The notes: generated by a model from the letters alone, not told the origin. A stretch of 64,000 nucleotides of DNA from Symsagittifera roscoffensis (GCF_963678635.1 NC_087063.1:18106143-18170142); one strand, 5' to 3'; shown: positions 1 through 11,672, counted from the stretch's first letter. Made by a program: numbers and translations.

Positions 1-94
1 TCCATTTTTTTTTAATGCAAACAGGACTCCATAGACCTTAACATGCAGTCGGAGCATACAGAGTATCGACCCGATACGAGTAGTCTTGTTTTTT
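1..94 (+). repeat. Tail end of a hairpin-ended repeat (family H), cut by the window edge
   Basis: The stretch carries GCAGTCGGAGC followed by GATACGAGTAGTCTTG. These match the tail of the better preserved family H copies at 32629-33134 and 47502-48034, where GCAGTCGGAAC is followed by a CAGGGC-TTC-GCCCTG hairpin and GATACGAGCAGTCT. The hairpin is degraded here. The rest of the element would lie left of the window. Confidence 0.6.
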
Positions 95-2150
95 GTTTTA
101 AGATTTGATGCAGAAGGTGAAAAATAAAGTTCGTAATTTGAATCATAGCAGCAAAAAATATAATTCAAGACCAATTTTGATTACTTCAAACTAGCTCCAC
201 AGCTATTGGTTGCCCGGTACGTACACTCTTACTTCAAACTACACTGATTTTTGTGCTTTTCCAAGGAAGATGAGCAACAATTGAAAACGCATTTGTTTTA
301 TAGAACTCTGTTTTTTCATACAGACATATGTAAAATTTTACGTACAGCAGTTTTTATCTACGGTGGAGTTCGAACACAAGCAGAGACACACACACGTTTT
401 TTTTTCTGTTAAAATTTGTATAGACTTGGGTTTTTAATGGAAGTGAAGTCGTTGACAAAATTGTTTTTAAATATCGTACGGCTATTCATTTTGGGATTTC
501 GAATGCGATCTTTGCAAAGACATGTAACTCCTTTCACATGTTATAATATTAAGCTCCTGAAAAATCTTTTTAATTAATGGAAACTATACCGACAAAAGCA
601 AAATTCATTTTTTCCGGTGACAGCTAGTGTTTGCAATGAGATGAAAATTTTGGCCAAAGATAATTGTGCGCGAACGTTAATCAGAGTGATTAAAAAAACA
701 CTATTAGCGGTAGTAATCATAACGGCGCCCAGCTCAATTTTATAACTACGCAAATAATTGTGCTTTTACATGTCTGGGTTCTGCAAACGGATCTTTTGCT
801 CGTGTTAGAAATTTTTGTCATTGAAAACTACAAATAAATGATGCCCACGCAAGAAGCCGACAAGCCAATTTTGTCATTAGATTCCTGAGACAAACGTGTT
901 TTGGTTGTTGAAGTGGATTACGTTAAACGTCGCTGGATTCCAAAACTTTGTCATTGGGTTCCGCAATTTTTCTTAAATTTGTCGCTTGATTCGTGTTTTG
1001 TCAGTAGTTTCTGCACTCAACTTTTTAAAGCAGATTTCACAATGATTTCACATGGAATACAATGCTAAAAAAAACCAATCACGAAATCCACTGACAAAAA
1101 GACCTCATTTTTTATGTAATAACAATTACAAAGATTTTTTATTCAAGAAAATTTTGAAACCGATTTTTGTTTTGAGAAAAAAAAACTGAAACAAATCAAT
1201 TGCGTTATAATTTTCAGTCGCAACATCAGAAAAATTAAAGCAACTTTTTGTATTCATTAGTTTTTCAAAAATTTTTAATGGGTTTTTTCATGTATGACTT
1301 TTAATTTTGAAGTCAAGTAATCCAATTTTTGATGAAATGATTCTCCGAAAAATACGAGAGCAAATTGTTTTTGTTTTATTGGCAAAAGTAAAATGATTTT
1401 TGATTTGTTGGAATTTGAGTGTTCGTAAAATGGTTTTTTTTTCGCGCTCATTAGCAACAAATCTGAGCAAAAACTAAAATTTTCCTTCATTTTTCATCTT
1501 ATATTGGGAAATTATTTTTCTCTCAAGGAAAGTAAGTGACGTATCTTTTTAGCCTAAAGAATGGTCTTAACAAAATTGGTAGTTTATATTGTTGGGTTAC
1601 AATTGGCTGTTCATTTCTCAGGATATTTTTAAAACATCATAATGTAATTATTTTGTTCTGCGCGGGTCGGGGTGGAGGTTTTAACACTGTGCTTCAAATG
1701 TCATTCGTTCCTTTAAAAAAGTTGTTTTTGTCAGAAAATTCAAGCCTCCTAAAGAGTAAAAAAAACTCTGGGTTGAAAATAGTTTAGGTAAAAATACCTT
1801 AATTTAAATGACAAAGATTATTTTATCGAGGATTTTTTCGCTGTGTGTTTTAATAACTGAGAATATATTAAATAGTTTATGACCTTTAGCTTGATGTCGA
1901 GCGGAGCGGTGCCCTCAATACTGATTGCCCATTTTACACCACCCATTTTGGTTGATGAACACCAAATACGTTCCAAAATCTTCTTCGGCGCCATTGTAGG
2001 TTAAAATTTGAGGAAGCTGGCCTCACAATTAAATCATTGTTTAGTCAAAACTTTTCACAAAATTCTTTTCACGTTCCAAAATTCAAAAAAAAACAAATTT
2101 GTTTCCGAAAACTAAAAGTTAAAAAATCTTAAAAATCACTAAAAAATCTT
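95..2150. other. Gene-free AT-rich stretch
   Basis: I see no supported gene, splice pattern or known repeat here. Phrases such as TTGTCATTGGATTCC recur loosely around 870-1010 and look like a decayed short-unit array. A 58-codon minus-strand frame near 1810-1990 has no recognisable similarity and is not called. Confidence 0.4.
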
Positions 2151-2153
2151 GGC

Positions 2154-2219
2154 ACGCCACCATTTTTGATGAGAGATAAAATATTATCCTTATGTGCTTT
2201 TCATCAAACCAGGTGGCGT
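2154..2219. repeat. Small palindromic element with ACGCCACC/GGTGGCGT ends
   Basis: ACGCCACC at 2154-2161 is matched by GGTGGCGT at 2212-2219. Further pairing runs inward (TTTTTGATGA against TCATCAAA). At 66 bp it is either a tiny MITE or a chance hairpin. No target duplication is evident. Confidence 0.4.
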
Positions 2220-2515
2220 AAAAGAACCGTTTGAGCTTAAGCAGTGCTGTTAATTTTTCAAATACTTCAAGTTGTTTCCATACTTCCCTTTAATTCAATA
2301 AAAAGGGTGTCCTAAAATCAATTTAATACCAGAAAAATTAACACCGGACATTTTAATACCTTGTCGTTTCACTATTGAACAATTTAAACCCACAACATTT
2401 TAATTCCTATTTTCCAAATTAGCACCGTACAACTTAACACTTAGTCATTTCACTACTAAAATTAATGATGTGTGATGCTTTATCTTTTCTCTAATCACAC
2501 CAAAGTTAATCCAAA

Positions 2516-2554
2516 GATGTGTGCGTTAATCAATGTGCAATTAACGCACACATC
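2516..2554. repeat. Perfect 15-bp stem hairpin
   Basis: GATGTGTGCGTTAAT (2516-2530) and its exact reverse complement (2540-2554) are separated by 9 bases. It lies in a run of degenerate 'TTTAATACC / TTAACACC' phrases (2300-2460). It could be the end of a non-autonomous element. No coding role is seen. Confidence 0.55.
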
Positions 2555-2904
2555 ATAATGAAAAACATGCTAAAATGAGGCTTCCTAAACTACTTGAGAC
2601 TCTTATCGACAAGTTCAATTGGATTTTTTCAATTACCGATTGTCCCGCGTCAATTACCGGTTGTCCCGCGGTAATTTGGAGATAAAAAGAAAAATTTCTT
2701 TTAAATATCAAAAAAATTTTAAACTTTTTCGACTCAAACTGCAAACCAGTATTTCAAAAAATGGAAAAATTTAGCTGAAAAATAGTTCATCTCAAAACAT
2801 TTAAACTGCAAATAACTCAAATTATTTCGTTCTGATAAAAAAGCATCATAGGATGTTACCCAAAAGCATAGTTTATAACGTTTCAAATTGGATAACTCGT
2901 GTTG

Positions 2905-3123
2905 TTTGAAAGTTGAAACATAGCCAAAATCGGTCGAGCACATATTTTTGGAACGCGCAGTCGAAACATATCTTGCTTGGGTCAAACACGTCGAGCACAT
3001 TTTTTGCGTCGAGCACGGTCGAGCACAGTCCAAGCATGCCGCATTTTGGTCGAGCACGGTCGAAACAGACCCAATTTTGGTCGATACAGTCGAAACATAA
3101 TTGAGCATCTCGACCCGGGGAGT
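2905..3123. repeat. Short-unit array element, GTCGAAACATA/CGAGCACGG type (family Y)
   Basis: About ten degenerate copies of a roughly 20-bp unit (GGTCGAGCACGGTCGAAACA) follow one another and end at CTCGACCCGGGG. Apparent Cys/Ser-rich minus-strand frames here are by-products of the repeat. The same unit returns near 13040-13150, 20838-21070 and 21290-21480. One of those begins with CCCGGGTCGAG, the mirror of the end seen here. Confidence 0.65.
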
Positions 3124-3188
3124 TTTTCAGCACCTAGAACGCTTTTCTGACATGTCCTGAATCAATGGCAAAATTTTTTAAATCAATT

Positions 3189-3560
3189 TTACGAGGCCAA
3201 ACTGTGCTTTCTGTGCATTGTAAGCGGAATCCGCCCAGGCCCAAATCAGATTTGTTGCAGAATCGGCAACATTGCTACATTTCTTTGATCTTCTTTGCTG
3301 TTTTGGATTCCACAAACAAATACCTAAATCACTTTACCGTTCAAATCGCTCCAAAAATAGGAGAACCTGCGGAACCCACAACCGTGTTTGCGGAACCCAG
3401 ACCAGTCTGTAGATTCCACATACAAATATTGAGACATGTGTATATTTAAAATGAGCTGTTGCGGAATCCGCAACTGTAAGCGGAAACCGCAAACTGTAAG
3501 TGGAATCAGCAAATTGTAAGTGGAATCCGCAAAATTTAGGTGGAATCCGTATTTTGTTTA
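3189..3560 (+). repeat. MITE-like element with TTACGAGGCCAAACTGTGC end (family Z), other end unclear
   Basis: The left end TTACGAGGCCAAACTGTGC matches the right end of the complete copy at 29383-30064 in reverse complement, followed by a shared stretch (AATCAGATTTGTTGCAGAATC). The right part is an array of GTAAGTGGAATCCGCAAA units about 20-24 bp long. The far terminus was not found. Confidence 0.6.
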
Positions 3561-3639
3561 CATATATGTATGAGTAGTAGCAATTAAAATTAAATTTTTT
3601 AAATACTGCGTTGATCAGCTACCATTTGGAATGCCAATT

Positions 3640-3850
3640 GTTTAATCTCAATTCCTGCCAAACACCCAACTTCGATCTCAAATCCTGTCGAACATACCCA
3701 ACTTCGATCTCAATTCCTGTCAAGAATAACCAACTTCAATCTCACTTTCATCAAAAACTTAACTTTGATCTCAATTCCTGTCAACAATATCAATTCCTGC
3801 CATCTCAGTTCCTGCCAACTGAACAAACGGAAGTAAACTTATTCATCAGT
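3640..3850 (+). repeat. Degenerate tandem repeat, about 35-bp unit
   Basis: AACTTCGATCTCAATTCCTG with a short variable spacer is repeated about five times. Nothing indicates coding. Confidence 0.6.
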
Positions 3851-3879
3851 TCATTTCAAGCCATTCAATTGAAATAAAA

Positions 3880-5460
3880 ACTTTTAATTTAGCCAATTTG
3901 AAATATTTTTAAATTATGAAACCAGAACATGCTTGTACAAGGCAACAATTTCAGGACTTTATATTCGTGTTTTTGAACTTCAAATTTAATTCTGCTGTAT
4001 TTCAAATTTTGGCACTTTTTATCTAATGAAAATTTACTCAAATTAGTTAAATAAATCAATTACTCCCTGTAAACTAAATAATTCAAATAAACAAATGACT
4101 CTCACAAACAATTATGACAGGCCGACATAATTTTCAGGCCATAACACATACTGGAAACAGTAAAAAAATTTTACGGAAAATTAGAATACGGTTTAATTTA
4201 AAAAGTCAAAAAAAACCAACAGTCATAACAAACAGTAAACAGTTCAAGTAGTTCTTCCTCGATGAAGGCATCCAAAAAACTGCTGATTTCTAATTGAGTT
4301 GGAAAACAGACAAAGTAAAATATCGTATGTCTCACCACAAATATAAGGACACACAACAATCAAGAAGTAACTAATCTATGTACAAACAAAACTGCAAAGT
4401 TTTTAAATACAAAAAAAACCAAATAACCAATTGAACTAGTCCATTAGCAAGCTTGCTTACGTCTAAGGTTTGACTCAAGTGCTCGTCAAGTACAAAACTC
4501 TAAAAGACAAAGCAAAGAGCCGAAATTATCAAGATAGCAAAGTAAAAAGTAGTTTTCGATTAGAAGGACCATCATCAAAAGACAGAAAAGCTAATGTGTA
4601 AAAACTAGTGCACACGTCTGGAGAAAAAATTAAATTATTTCGAACAAAGTCTCCAAATTTTTCAAGGATTGAGTTGATTTCTAAAAAAAACTAAAAATTT
4701 TGGAAAATTTTCCAAATTTTGACTAATATTTGGCCGGCATCTATCTATTCAACTATAACTGTGACCGACCCAATTTTGTACATGGCTAAAGCCAATTGTA
4801 TTCTTAAATGATTCATCCAAAGAAAAGAAACTTTTGTACCAGAAAATATATTTTCAGCACTCTGAACATCGAATAAAAAAACTTTACAAAAAATTTGGTG
4901 ACACTTGAAAAAACAACCAAGTATCAAAAATTTGAAAAGACTAAACATCAATTTTTAAACATTGAATTACTCTAAAACAATTTTTTACTTGATATTGAAA
5001 ATTTTTTGACTTCAAAAACTAGCCTAAAATTAAAATTTCTGAAAAAATAATAAAGAAGGCCAAAATCGACCTCGGTTTTCCTAACACTCAGGATGATGAT
5101 TTTTTCACATTTAAAAAAAAAAACGACCTTATTTTTTTGCATAATGAGAAGAAATCACCTATAAAAATCATTAAAAATCAAAAAAGTAGCTTTGTCACAA
5201 TGCTATGCTGAAGAAATGTGGAGCGAGCCAAACCCCCAGCAAACAGCAAAAGAAAACACCCTAAAAATTAGGTTTTAGCAAAAAAACATGGTTTCGAAAA
5301 AAAAAAAAAAATTTGGTCATCGACCCTACTATCTGCTCCATACTAAAAAAAATCTGGCAGCTTTGAGCAAGATTCGACAGTTATTTGAGACGGGACAGCT
5401 CCTTGAGAATAATACATTCAGAGCTCTAAATTTGTTTAATAATTGTGAGTTAGCTATTCA
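3880..5460. other. Gene-free AT-rich stretch
   Basis: I see no supported gene. The minus strand holds a 13-codon open segment between a TTTTAG acceptor and a GTAAGC donor near 4455-4500, but without partner exons it is not called. The rest is A/T-rich sequence with homopolymer runs (5295-5310). Confidence 0.4.
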
Positions 5461-5464
5461 GATA

Positions 5465-5720
5465 GATTTCACTCTGTAATCTCATCCTAAATACTGTCTT
5501 CATAAATTGAATTCACGCTCCCAAATACTGAATCTCATATACTGAATCCCAAATACTCACCTAGTTTGGCGATATCTCTTCAGGAATCTGTCATCTCATC
5601 CCAAAACCTATCTTCATGATTTGAATTCACGCTCCCAAATACTGATTCTCAAAAACAAAATCCCAAATACTGAATCTCAAATGCTGAATCCCAATTACTG
5701 ACCTAATTTGGCAATATGTC
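5465..5720 (+). repeat. Direct duplication of about 125 bp containing CCCAAATACTGAATCT units
   Basis: The phrases CTCATCC, TTGAATTCACGCTCCCAAATACTGA and ACCTA.TTTGGC.ATAT occur twice in the same order. Inside each half a unit of about 16 bp (CCCAAATACTGAATCT) is reiterated. It is a nested tandem structure with no coding potential. Confidence 0.65.
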
Positions 5721-5944
5721 AACCCAATAATGAATTAACCAATTTACCGAATTAACTCAATGAATTTATTCGGTGTGGTGTTTCCAAAACTACGATTCCA
5801 AAAACTGCTTGCGAATACTAAAGTGTGAAATCCATCGATTTAGTTAAACAAAAATTTAGGATTCCGCTGACAATGGTTAAGTCCTTGCTTTTAGATTCCG
5901 CAAGTGCATATGCAAGTTCAGAGCTAAACAAATTTCTGGATTCT

Positions 5945-6250
5945 TTTTTACTTTGCGGAATCCGCTTGCAAATTTTGCGGATTTCACTTACATTTGCGGA
6001 TTCCACTTACATTTGCAGACTCCGCTTAATTTTTGCGGAATCCACTTACAGTTTCGGAATCCAGTACAACTAGCTATATTTGCTTGTTGCGGAATCCTCA
6101 ACAAATTAAATGTGCCGACAAAATTTACGTTACAAGTATATGTACGCGTAATCCACCTATAACTTGTAAGTGGAATCCACTTACATTTTGAAACATGTTT
6201 AAATACTTGTCTCCAGGAACACACAGACACAAAATTATGGTCTCGTAATG
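5945..6250 (-). repeat. Family Z element fragment with ATTCCGC/ACTTACA array
   Basis: Units of GCGGATTCCACTTACATTT alternate with decayed copies. The right end (CAGGAACACACAGACACAAAATT ... CTCGTAATG) is the reverse complement of the left end of the complete copy at 29383. Overlapping frames on both strands are repeat artefacts. Confidence 0.6.
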
Positions 6251-6823
6251 CAGCACATGTCAAGCCTTCATTACTGTGTCTCGATTAACTACAGAGAAAA
6301 CAACAAAAACTTGAAGATATTCTTCGTTAACGTATATTTTCGTTGAAACCAAACATTTGCAAATTTTATGTCCTGAATTTTTACTAATCATTGACCTGCG
6401 GAGCTGCTCTTCGAAAACCAGCTCGCGAGTATATCCTATATTGAGAAGTTGCTTGACTATCGAGTAAAAACCCGTGATGCGCACGCACGATCTTCAAAAA
6501 AAATGGATTTATTTGAAGACAGCGTCCAGAAATTGCCGAGCTTAATGATCTTTCGCTGTCACAGTTTTCAAAGTTTTAATCTATGAAATTGGTGAGAACA
6601 TCTGGCATCAAAATAACGACCCTCTTTCTTAATAAAAACGTTTACTGCCTCAAAAAGGCACTGTTGAGGTACGTTGTTTGATTTTAAACTTTAAAAAAAC
6701 TTATTTTGAAACCATATTGAAACCGAGAAAAAAGTTGAGTTTCTTTATTTGATCTAAATTTTGATAAAAACTTAATTTTAAACCAATTTTTCAAACTCAA
6801 GAATTAAATCAGCTGCTTTTCAG

Positions 6824-7027
6824 GTTCCTGCATCAATTGTGGCGGTTTTGCTGAATCTTTATTGTCTCTGTCTGTTTGTGTCTTCATCCCAGTTACGCAA
6901 ACTTGACTTCTTCTTGATTGCATCCCAGTCGCTCATTGATCTGGTTTTCACTGGTGGCTTTGGGTGTGCTTATTACATCTACCGGTTTCGAGAAAACTTT
7001 ACCGAGGCCTTGTGCAAGTATCGAGGA
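6824..7027 (+). CDS. Probable exon of a rhodopsin-like GPCR (TM1 end to TM2)
   Basis: An open segment of 68 codons (phase 0 at both ends) lies between a pyrimidine-rich acceptor (TGCTTTTCAG) and a good donor (GGA|GTAAGA). The translation starts VPASIVAVLLNLYCLC, a hydrophobic helix with an Asn at the TM1 position. A basic turn (QLRK) and a second helix, FFLIASQSLIDLVF, follow. This resembles the L-x-x-A-x-x-D pattern of TM2 in class A receptors. It ends after CKYRG, where a Cys suggests the top of TM3. A second receptor-like exon follows at 11401 on the same strand. The first TM1 part and TM5-TM7 were not found, so this is an incomplete gene or a relic. The ligand class cannot be told. The assignment rests on helix pattern and splice signals only. 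Confidence 0.45.
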
Positions 7028-7225
7028 GTAAGAACAAATGACATTTTCTGTTAAATTAATCAGTAAATCGAAGATCAGTGCTCTTATATCTACTGTCACA
7101 GGTTATAGAAATTGCAAATTTTCTATTGCAACGAGAAAGTGAACGATTTTTTTCGTGTTTTGTCGTTTTCTCTGCAAATGTTTAAGTAATAGGGTCAAAA
7201 TTTGGACATATATTATATGAAACGG

Positions 7226-7429
7226 TTTTGAAGGAGCTAGCCGGATCAAATTTGAGGAAAACTAGTTTCGAAGGAAAACTAGTTTCGAACTAGTTTGATT
7301 TTATTGGCTCAAATTAGGAGGCCAATGAGCTTGACTGACTCTTTTATGCCGCGCAAAAACGCCAGTCTTGAGAACGGCTTTTTTCAACATAAGATTTCCT
7401 AAATTTTGATCCGGCTAGCTCCTTCAAAA
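7226..7429. mobile_element. MITE with about 29-bp inverted ends (204 bp)
   Basis: TTTTGAAGGAGCTAGCCGGATCAAATTT at the left is mirrored at the right by AAATTTTGATCCGGCTAGCTCCTTCAAAA. The 150-bp interior has no coding capacity and includes a short direct repeat (GGAAAACTAGTTTCGAA twice). No clear target duplication was seen and the superfamily is unknown. It lies in the intron-like space downstream of the receptor exon at 6824-7027. Confidence 0.75.
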
Positions 7430-8104
7430 TAGTTTAATATAGCATATGTCAAAACTTCAATCGTACAATTTAAAAATTCGGTATGAAAAAAAACCATGCA
7501 ATCTCGAGCGTATAGCTAAAGCGTCGCTTTCTTCAACAATCAGAACAACAAAACTACACTTGTATTAAGACAAATAGCAGGTTCTTTGTTATGGAAAAAA
7601 TGTAAGATATTTTTCCGATACTTTGTTCTTTTTTGCTTGTTTTTCGGCATTTTTAGCTAGTAGCTTGAAGCAAGTGGTACAGTTTGACTTTATACAAAAA
7701 AATTAGGATCAGTCACCACAATTTAGCTTATTTCAAGTAATTTTAAATGTTGCAGTTGAATAACTTGGTACTCACGTGCGAAGTTTTCTAAAAACAGCAA
7801 CCTTGAACATCGTTTTAAATTTTTTTTTCAATTTTCGGACCTAAAATCTGTTTCTTCGTAGGGAAAACTGCCTGTCAAACGAATAAAAACTTTAAACAAT
7901 CGGTAGACAACTTTCTATGAGAAAAACTACTTAATTGTTTACCTAACCCATTAACAACTTTCTGTAGGTCAGTTTTTTTAATTAACAGGTTTGATTATAA
8001 TATAATTGTCAGAATTTGACATGAATCGGGAAAATAAGGCTCTGTCTATGGTAAACTGCACAAAAAAAGAACAGTGATTGCTGATTTAGTGAAACCAGCA
8101 GGTA

Positions 8105-8837
8105 CAGTGCTGATTTAAATTATCCGGACGAAACGAACAAAACTTGAATTTTCAAACGCGTTTTTCTTAAATTGGGTTAAGATTGGACAAAAAGTGAAGA
8201 GGACAAAAGTTGCTTAGAATTTCACCAGAATTATTATGGTGCCATTTTTTCTCCGAAATTCTCAACAAAAATTTTACCCCAAAAATGGGTCATTTTGGCT
8301 TTTTTCAATTAATCAAGAATTACGCTGAAACTACTTTGTTAATTGATGAGAAAATTATATCACAGGAAGCGTCTCACGCAGCTCAACAAAGTTTAAGAAG
8401 GATTAAATCTCCAAAAATTTGCGCAAATTGTTTAAAATTTATTTTTAAACAGAGATTCTGGGTTTTATATAGTAAAAATCACATTTATTGACTATCAAGT
8501 GAAATTTTTTTCATTTATACTAGTTTTTGGAGATTTAATCCTTCTTAAACTTTGTTGAGCTGCGTGAGACGCTTCCTGTGATATAATTTTTCTCATCAAT
8601 TAACAAAGTAGTTTCAGCGTAATTCTTGATTAATTGAAAAAAGCCAAAATGACCCATTTTTGGGGTAAAATTTTTGTTGAGAATTTCGGAGAAAAAATGG
8701 CACCATATTAATTCTGGTGAAATTCTAAGCAACTTTTGTCCTGTTCACTTTTTGTCTAATCTTAACCCAATTTAAGAAAAACGCGTTTGAAAATTCAAGT
8801 TTTGTTTGTTTTGTCCGGATAATTTGAATCAGCACTG
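8105..8837. mobile_element. Fold-back Tc1/mariner-type non-autonomous element with 313-bp arms
   Basis: The element begins CAGTGCTGATTTAAATTATCCGGAC and ends with the near-complement (GTCCGGATAATTTGAATCAGCACTG). TA dinucleotides flank it at 8103-8104 and 8838-8839, as for Tc1/mariner insertions. The left arm (8105-8417) and right arm (8524-8837) are inverted copies that differ at only a few positions. A 106-bp unique spacer separates them. The same short open frame appears in both arms and is not considered coding. The near identity of the arms suggests recent origin or ongoing arm conversion. A transcript through it would fold into a hairpin of about 310 bp. Confidence 0.85.
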
Positions 8838-9129
8838 TAGTAATAGAAGAACTTTTCAGCATGCAGATGTAGGTGACAAACAAACTTCATTAGCTAGAAA
8901 ATATCTCAAACACATATATACTTGCAACGGAAGTTTTACTTGAGTTTTTTAATCTGATTTTGCATGACAATCAAACAAAGAATGATAAATAATTGAAATT
9001 AGTCAGAAAACAATTGCCCTTTGTTACAAAAATTAATTCGTGTTTGAACAAAAGTTTAAATTCAAATTAGACCTTTGTTATTTTAAAACTGTAAAAAAAA
9101 CTAATTCAGACAAAGTAAAACATGAAATA

Positions 9130-9520
9130 GCAAACAGACAGCTCGTATCAAGGCAAAGCCCTGAAAGTTCCGACTGCCTTTTTATTTGGTCTCGAATAGT
9201 TTTTGGTAAATTAAATATTTGCAAAACTAGGAAATTTAGACTGAAAATTAGTTAGTGTCATAATTTGAGTTGTGTGTGAATTTGATAAAACCTTTGGCTG
9301 GCTTAATTCAATTTGAAACAATTTTGATGTGCGGGTTAATTCGCTACGTGTAAATTATAAAAAGAGCAATTTAGAGTCGCGGTAGGTAACTATAGTGAAG
9401 TGCACACACGGCTGGGCCCATGCATATCAATCCCCGAGTGACCAAAATTTTATAGCATTGGTCTAAATAGCCCGAGCATATGAATTGTTCGCTTTTTGAA
9501 ACTCAGAACAAAAATATAGC
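9130..9520 (-). repeat. Diverged family H copy
   Basis: The tail motif is present in minus orientation (CTCGTATCAAGGCAAAGCCCTGAAAGTTCCGACTGCC at 9141-9177), followed by a body only partly like the typical copies. The stretch from GGTCTCGAATAG onward is shared with the copies at 19980 and 40618, which form a subfamily. Confidence 0.55.
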
Positions 9521-9589
9521 GTCTACACAGGAATCATTTTATATTTTTTCCAACTTTTCAAAATAATGAATGAATTTTATTGCTATCGG

Positions 9590-9905
9590 TTATTTTTTTT
9601 ACACCAGACAAATTTCGACTTTTTAAGTAGCCGTTTTTGACAATGTTTTTGATATCACAAGAAAGTATTGATGTGTTGCGCTCAAAAAAATAATTTACCT
9701 AAGACTATTAAATGTAAAGTTTTGATGATTTGTAGGTTGCCAATTTGACCAATTTGGGACAATTAGCACGCAATATATATCCCGCAAAAAATGCGTGAGC
9801 GCAGACTCAACCCATCTTACGACTAGCAACAAATTTGGTTGAATTAGGCTGTTTGTCATAAAGGCTACCTTAGTAGGAGCAAAGTCTATCACTTTGTACC
9901 CGATA
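9590..9905 (+). repeat. Family H body copy, head missing
   Basis: The order of conserved phrases matches the full copies: AGACAAATTTCGACTTTTTAA, then CCAATTTGGGACAATTA, then GCACGCAATATAT, then CACTTTGTAC. The hairpin head and tail are absent or too diverged to see. Confidence 0.55.
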
Positions 9906-10544
9906 TTTTTATTTAAAAAACTTGAGAAAAATTTTTTAAAAATTTTTCATGATTATTTTTTGAAAAATGCACCCTTTTTTCATCAAAACTGTTCCATATA
10001 CCTTAAAAAGCAGACGGAACGTTCATTTCTTCAAATATCGAAAGAATTTGGAAACACAACGTAAGCATATTTGTTTGTTTCAGGTATTTGAATTACATTT
10101 TTCCTTACGTATCGCAAGGTGAGGAATAATTGATCAAGTGCTGATCGAAAGGGTAAGTTACATGATTGAGGTACTGTTTTTTCCCAGCCCAATTCGCTTA
10201 TATATTCTGCAAAAAATTTGGGAGAAAATTGTTGCGAAACCCACAGCACGACTTTTTCCTCAAATAATTTGGAATATTTTTCGATGTTGTGGAATATGGA
10301 AAGTAATAGTTGGAAAATGGTGCAGTTTCAGTTGCTTGCAAAAGATGGAGACAAAAGTTGCTCGGAGAAATGGCGCAATGCGTATCAAAATAAGCCTCTT
10401 ACGTATCCCAACAAAATTTAAGAAGAGCGTTATGTACAAAAAGGGAGCAAAAAACTTTTTAAATGTTTTAATTTAAAAAATGTGTTTTATAAAATAAAAA
10501 TGACTTTTTATGGCTATCGATTTTTTTAAAATGTTTATACAACA

Positions 10545-10869
10545 TTTTAAACTCCTTAAGCCCTTCCTTATTTTTTCTGGGCTACATAAGAGGCTTGTAG
10601 TGATATTGTTTTGTCACTAAATGAACTAATAGGTTTGGAGTAATTTTTGATTGACTAAGCGAAGTGTTTGTGTGTCAATTTTTGAGGCCCGAAATCGTTT
10701 TTGTGTCAATTTTTGAGGCCCGAAGTTTGCAAAACAAGACTTAATTCTGTTATAGGTTTAAGCAAGATTAGTTTTCATCATTTTTGTCTAAAATCAATCC
10801 AACGTGAGAAAAACGCGTTTTAAAATTTAAGTTTTATTCATTTTGTCCGGATAATTTAAATCAGCACTG
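10545..10869. mobile_element. Half copy of the Tc1/mariner fold-back element
   Basis: The right end TTTTGTCCGGATAATTTAAATCAGCACTG is followed by TA. The sequence inward follows the arm of the 8105-8837 element with many substitutions. No matching left end lies nearby, so this is an older, single-armed relic. A 30-bp phrase (TGTGTCAATTTTTGAGGCCCGAA) is duplicated at 10670-10730. Confidence 0.65.
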
Positions 10870-11337
10870 TATAAATCAGCCATTGAGTTTTTCAAAATTT
10901 TAAATCTTACCTCAGAGAGACTGATCGAATAACACAATCCCTACTGGACTAGATTTATACTTGACGATGCAGCATCTTCAGGTATAATTCGTCTGGCTAA
11001 AAGCTTGACTTGCAAAAAACCCAAATTGACCATCGATACATATGACTGGCTGAAAAATAACATATGTTAAACGAAATTCAAGTTGACATGTAATTATTAT
11101 TTTCTCGTTTATCCATGAATCAAATTTGGCTGAAAACATTTAATCACTTGAAAATAAAAACTGTTCCAATTTTTTTTTTTTAAAGTGAGATATAATGTGT
11201 CAATACTGTACCTTTTTTCTTGACGAACTATGGATATGTTTTGAGAAAGTATGGATACGTATCTGTTGTAGGACGTTCAAGCTTCAAATCTGCAAAGTTG
11301 ACATTCTCAAACCTTTTGAAATATTTAACGATTTTAG

Positions 11338-11571
11338 GGGTACAAGAGACTGCGGCGCACTTTCCGAATTGCTCTAGAATTATACCCATTCTACTCTCAG
11401 TGTTTTCTAATTGTTGGACTGGCGATTGAAAGATGGATGTGCATTTGCAAGCCCCATTCTATTAAAACTGTTTTTAGCAGAAGGAACAAAGCAATTCTGT
11501 TCTTCGTAATCATTTCAATTTCTGTTATTCCACCAAGTTTCGTTCTCGGGGATTATTATATCAACTATGAG
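11338..11571 (+). CDS. Probable exon of a rhodopsin-like GPCR (TM3 end to TM4)
   Basis: The frame reads CFLIVGLAIERWMCICKP, matching the end of TM3 with a DRY-type motif (here ERW) and the ICKP start of intracellular loop 2. A basic stretch (SRRNK) and a TM4-like helix (AILFFVIISISVIPPSFVL) follow. The exon ends at GAG|GTAAAC. Two acceptors are in phase 0. CTACTCTCAG starts the exon at 11401 (57 codons). ATTTTAG starts it at 11338 (78 codons, adding FRIALELYPFYS before the Cys). With the shorter form, joining to the exon at 6824-7027 would leave TM3 about ten residues short. With the longer form it is about eleven residues too long, so the model is unresolved. No TM5-TM7 exons were found downstream before 15 kb. 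It is either a partial receptor gene with unseen small exons or a decayed copy. Confidence 0.5.
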
Positions 11572-11672
11572 GTAAACTCACACAAAATTCGAAAACTAGA
11601 AGCATTATCTCCGCCAAAGATTGCAATAACCTTCTGCGCAAGGTTCCGGGACCCAAAACATTTGTAGCAACT

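Noticed and set aside
4455-4500. 13-codon minus-strand segment between TTTTAG and GTAAGC
   Set aside because: An isolated microexon-like stretch with no neighbours in matching phase.
8210-8732. The same frame MLRISPEL-WCHFFSE on both strands
   Set aside because: It exists twice only because the element is a palindrome. There is no similarity to a transposase.
10084-10118. 35-base segment between TTTGTTTCAG and GTGAGG as a receptor microexon
   Set aside because: Splice signals are good, but its length leaves a phase that fits neither acceptor of the exon at 11338/11401.
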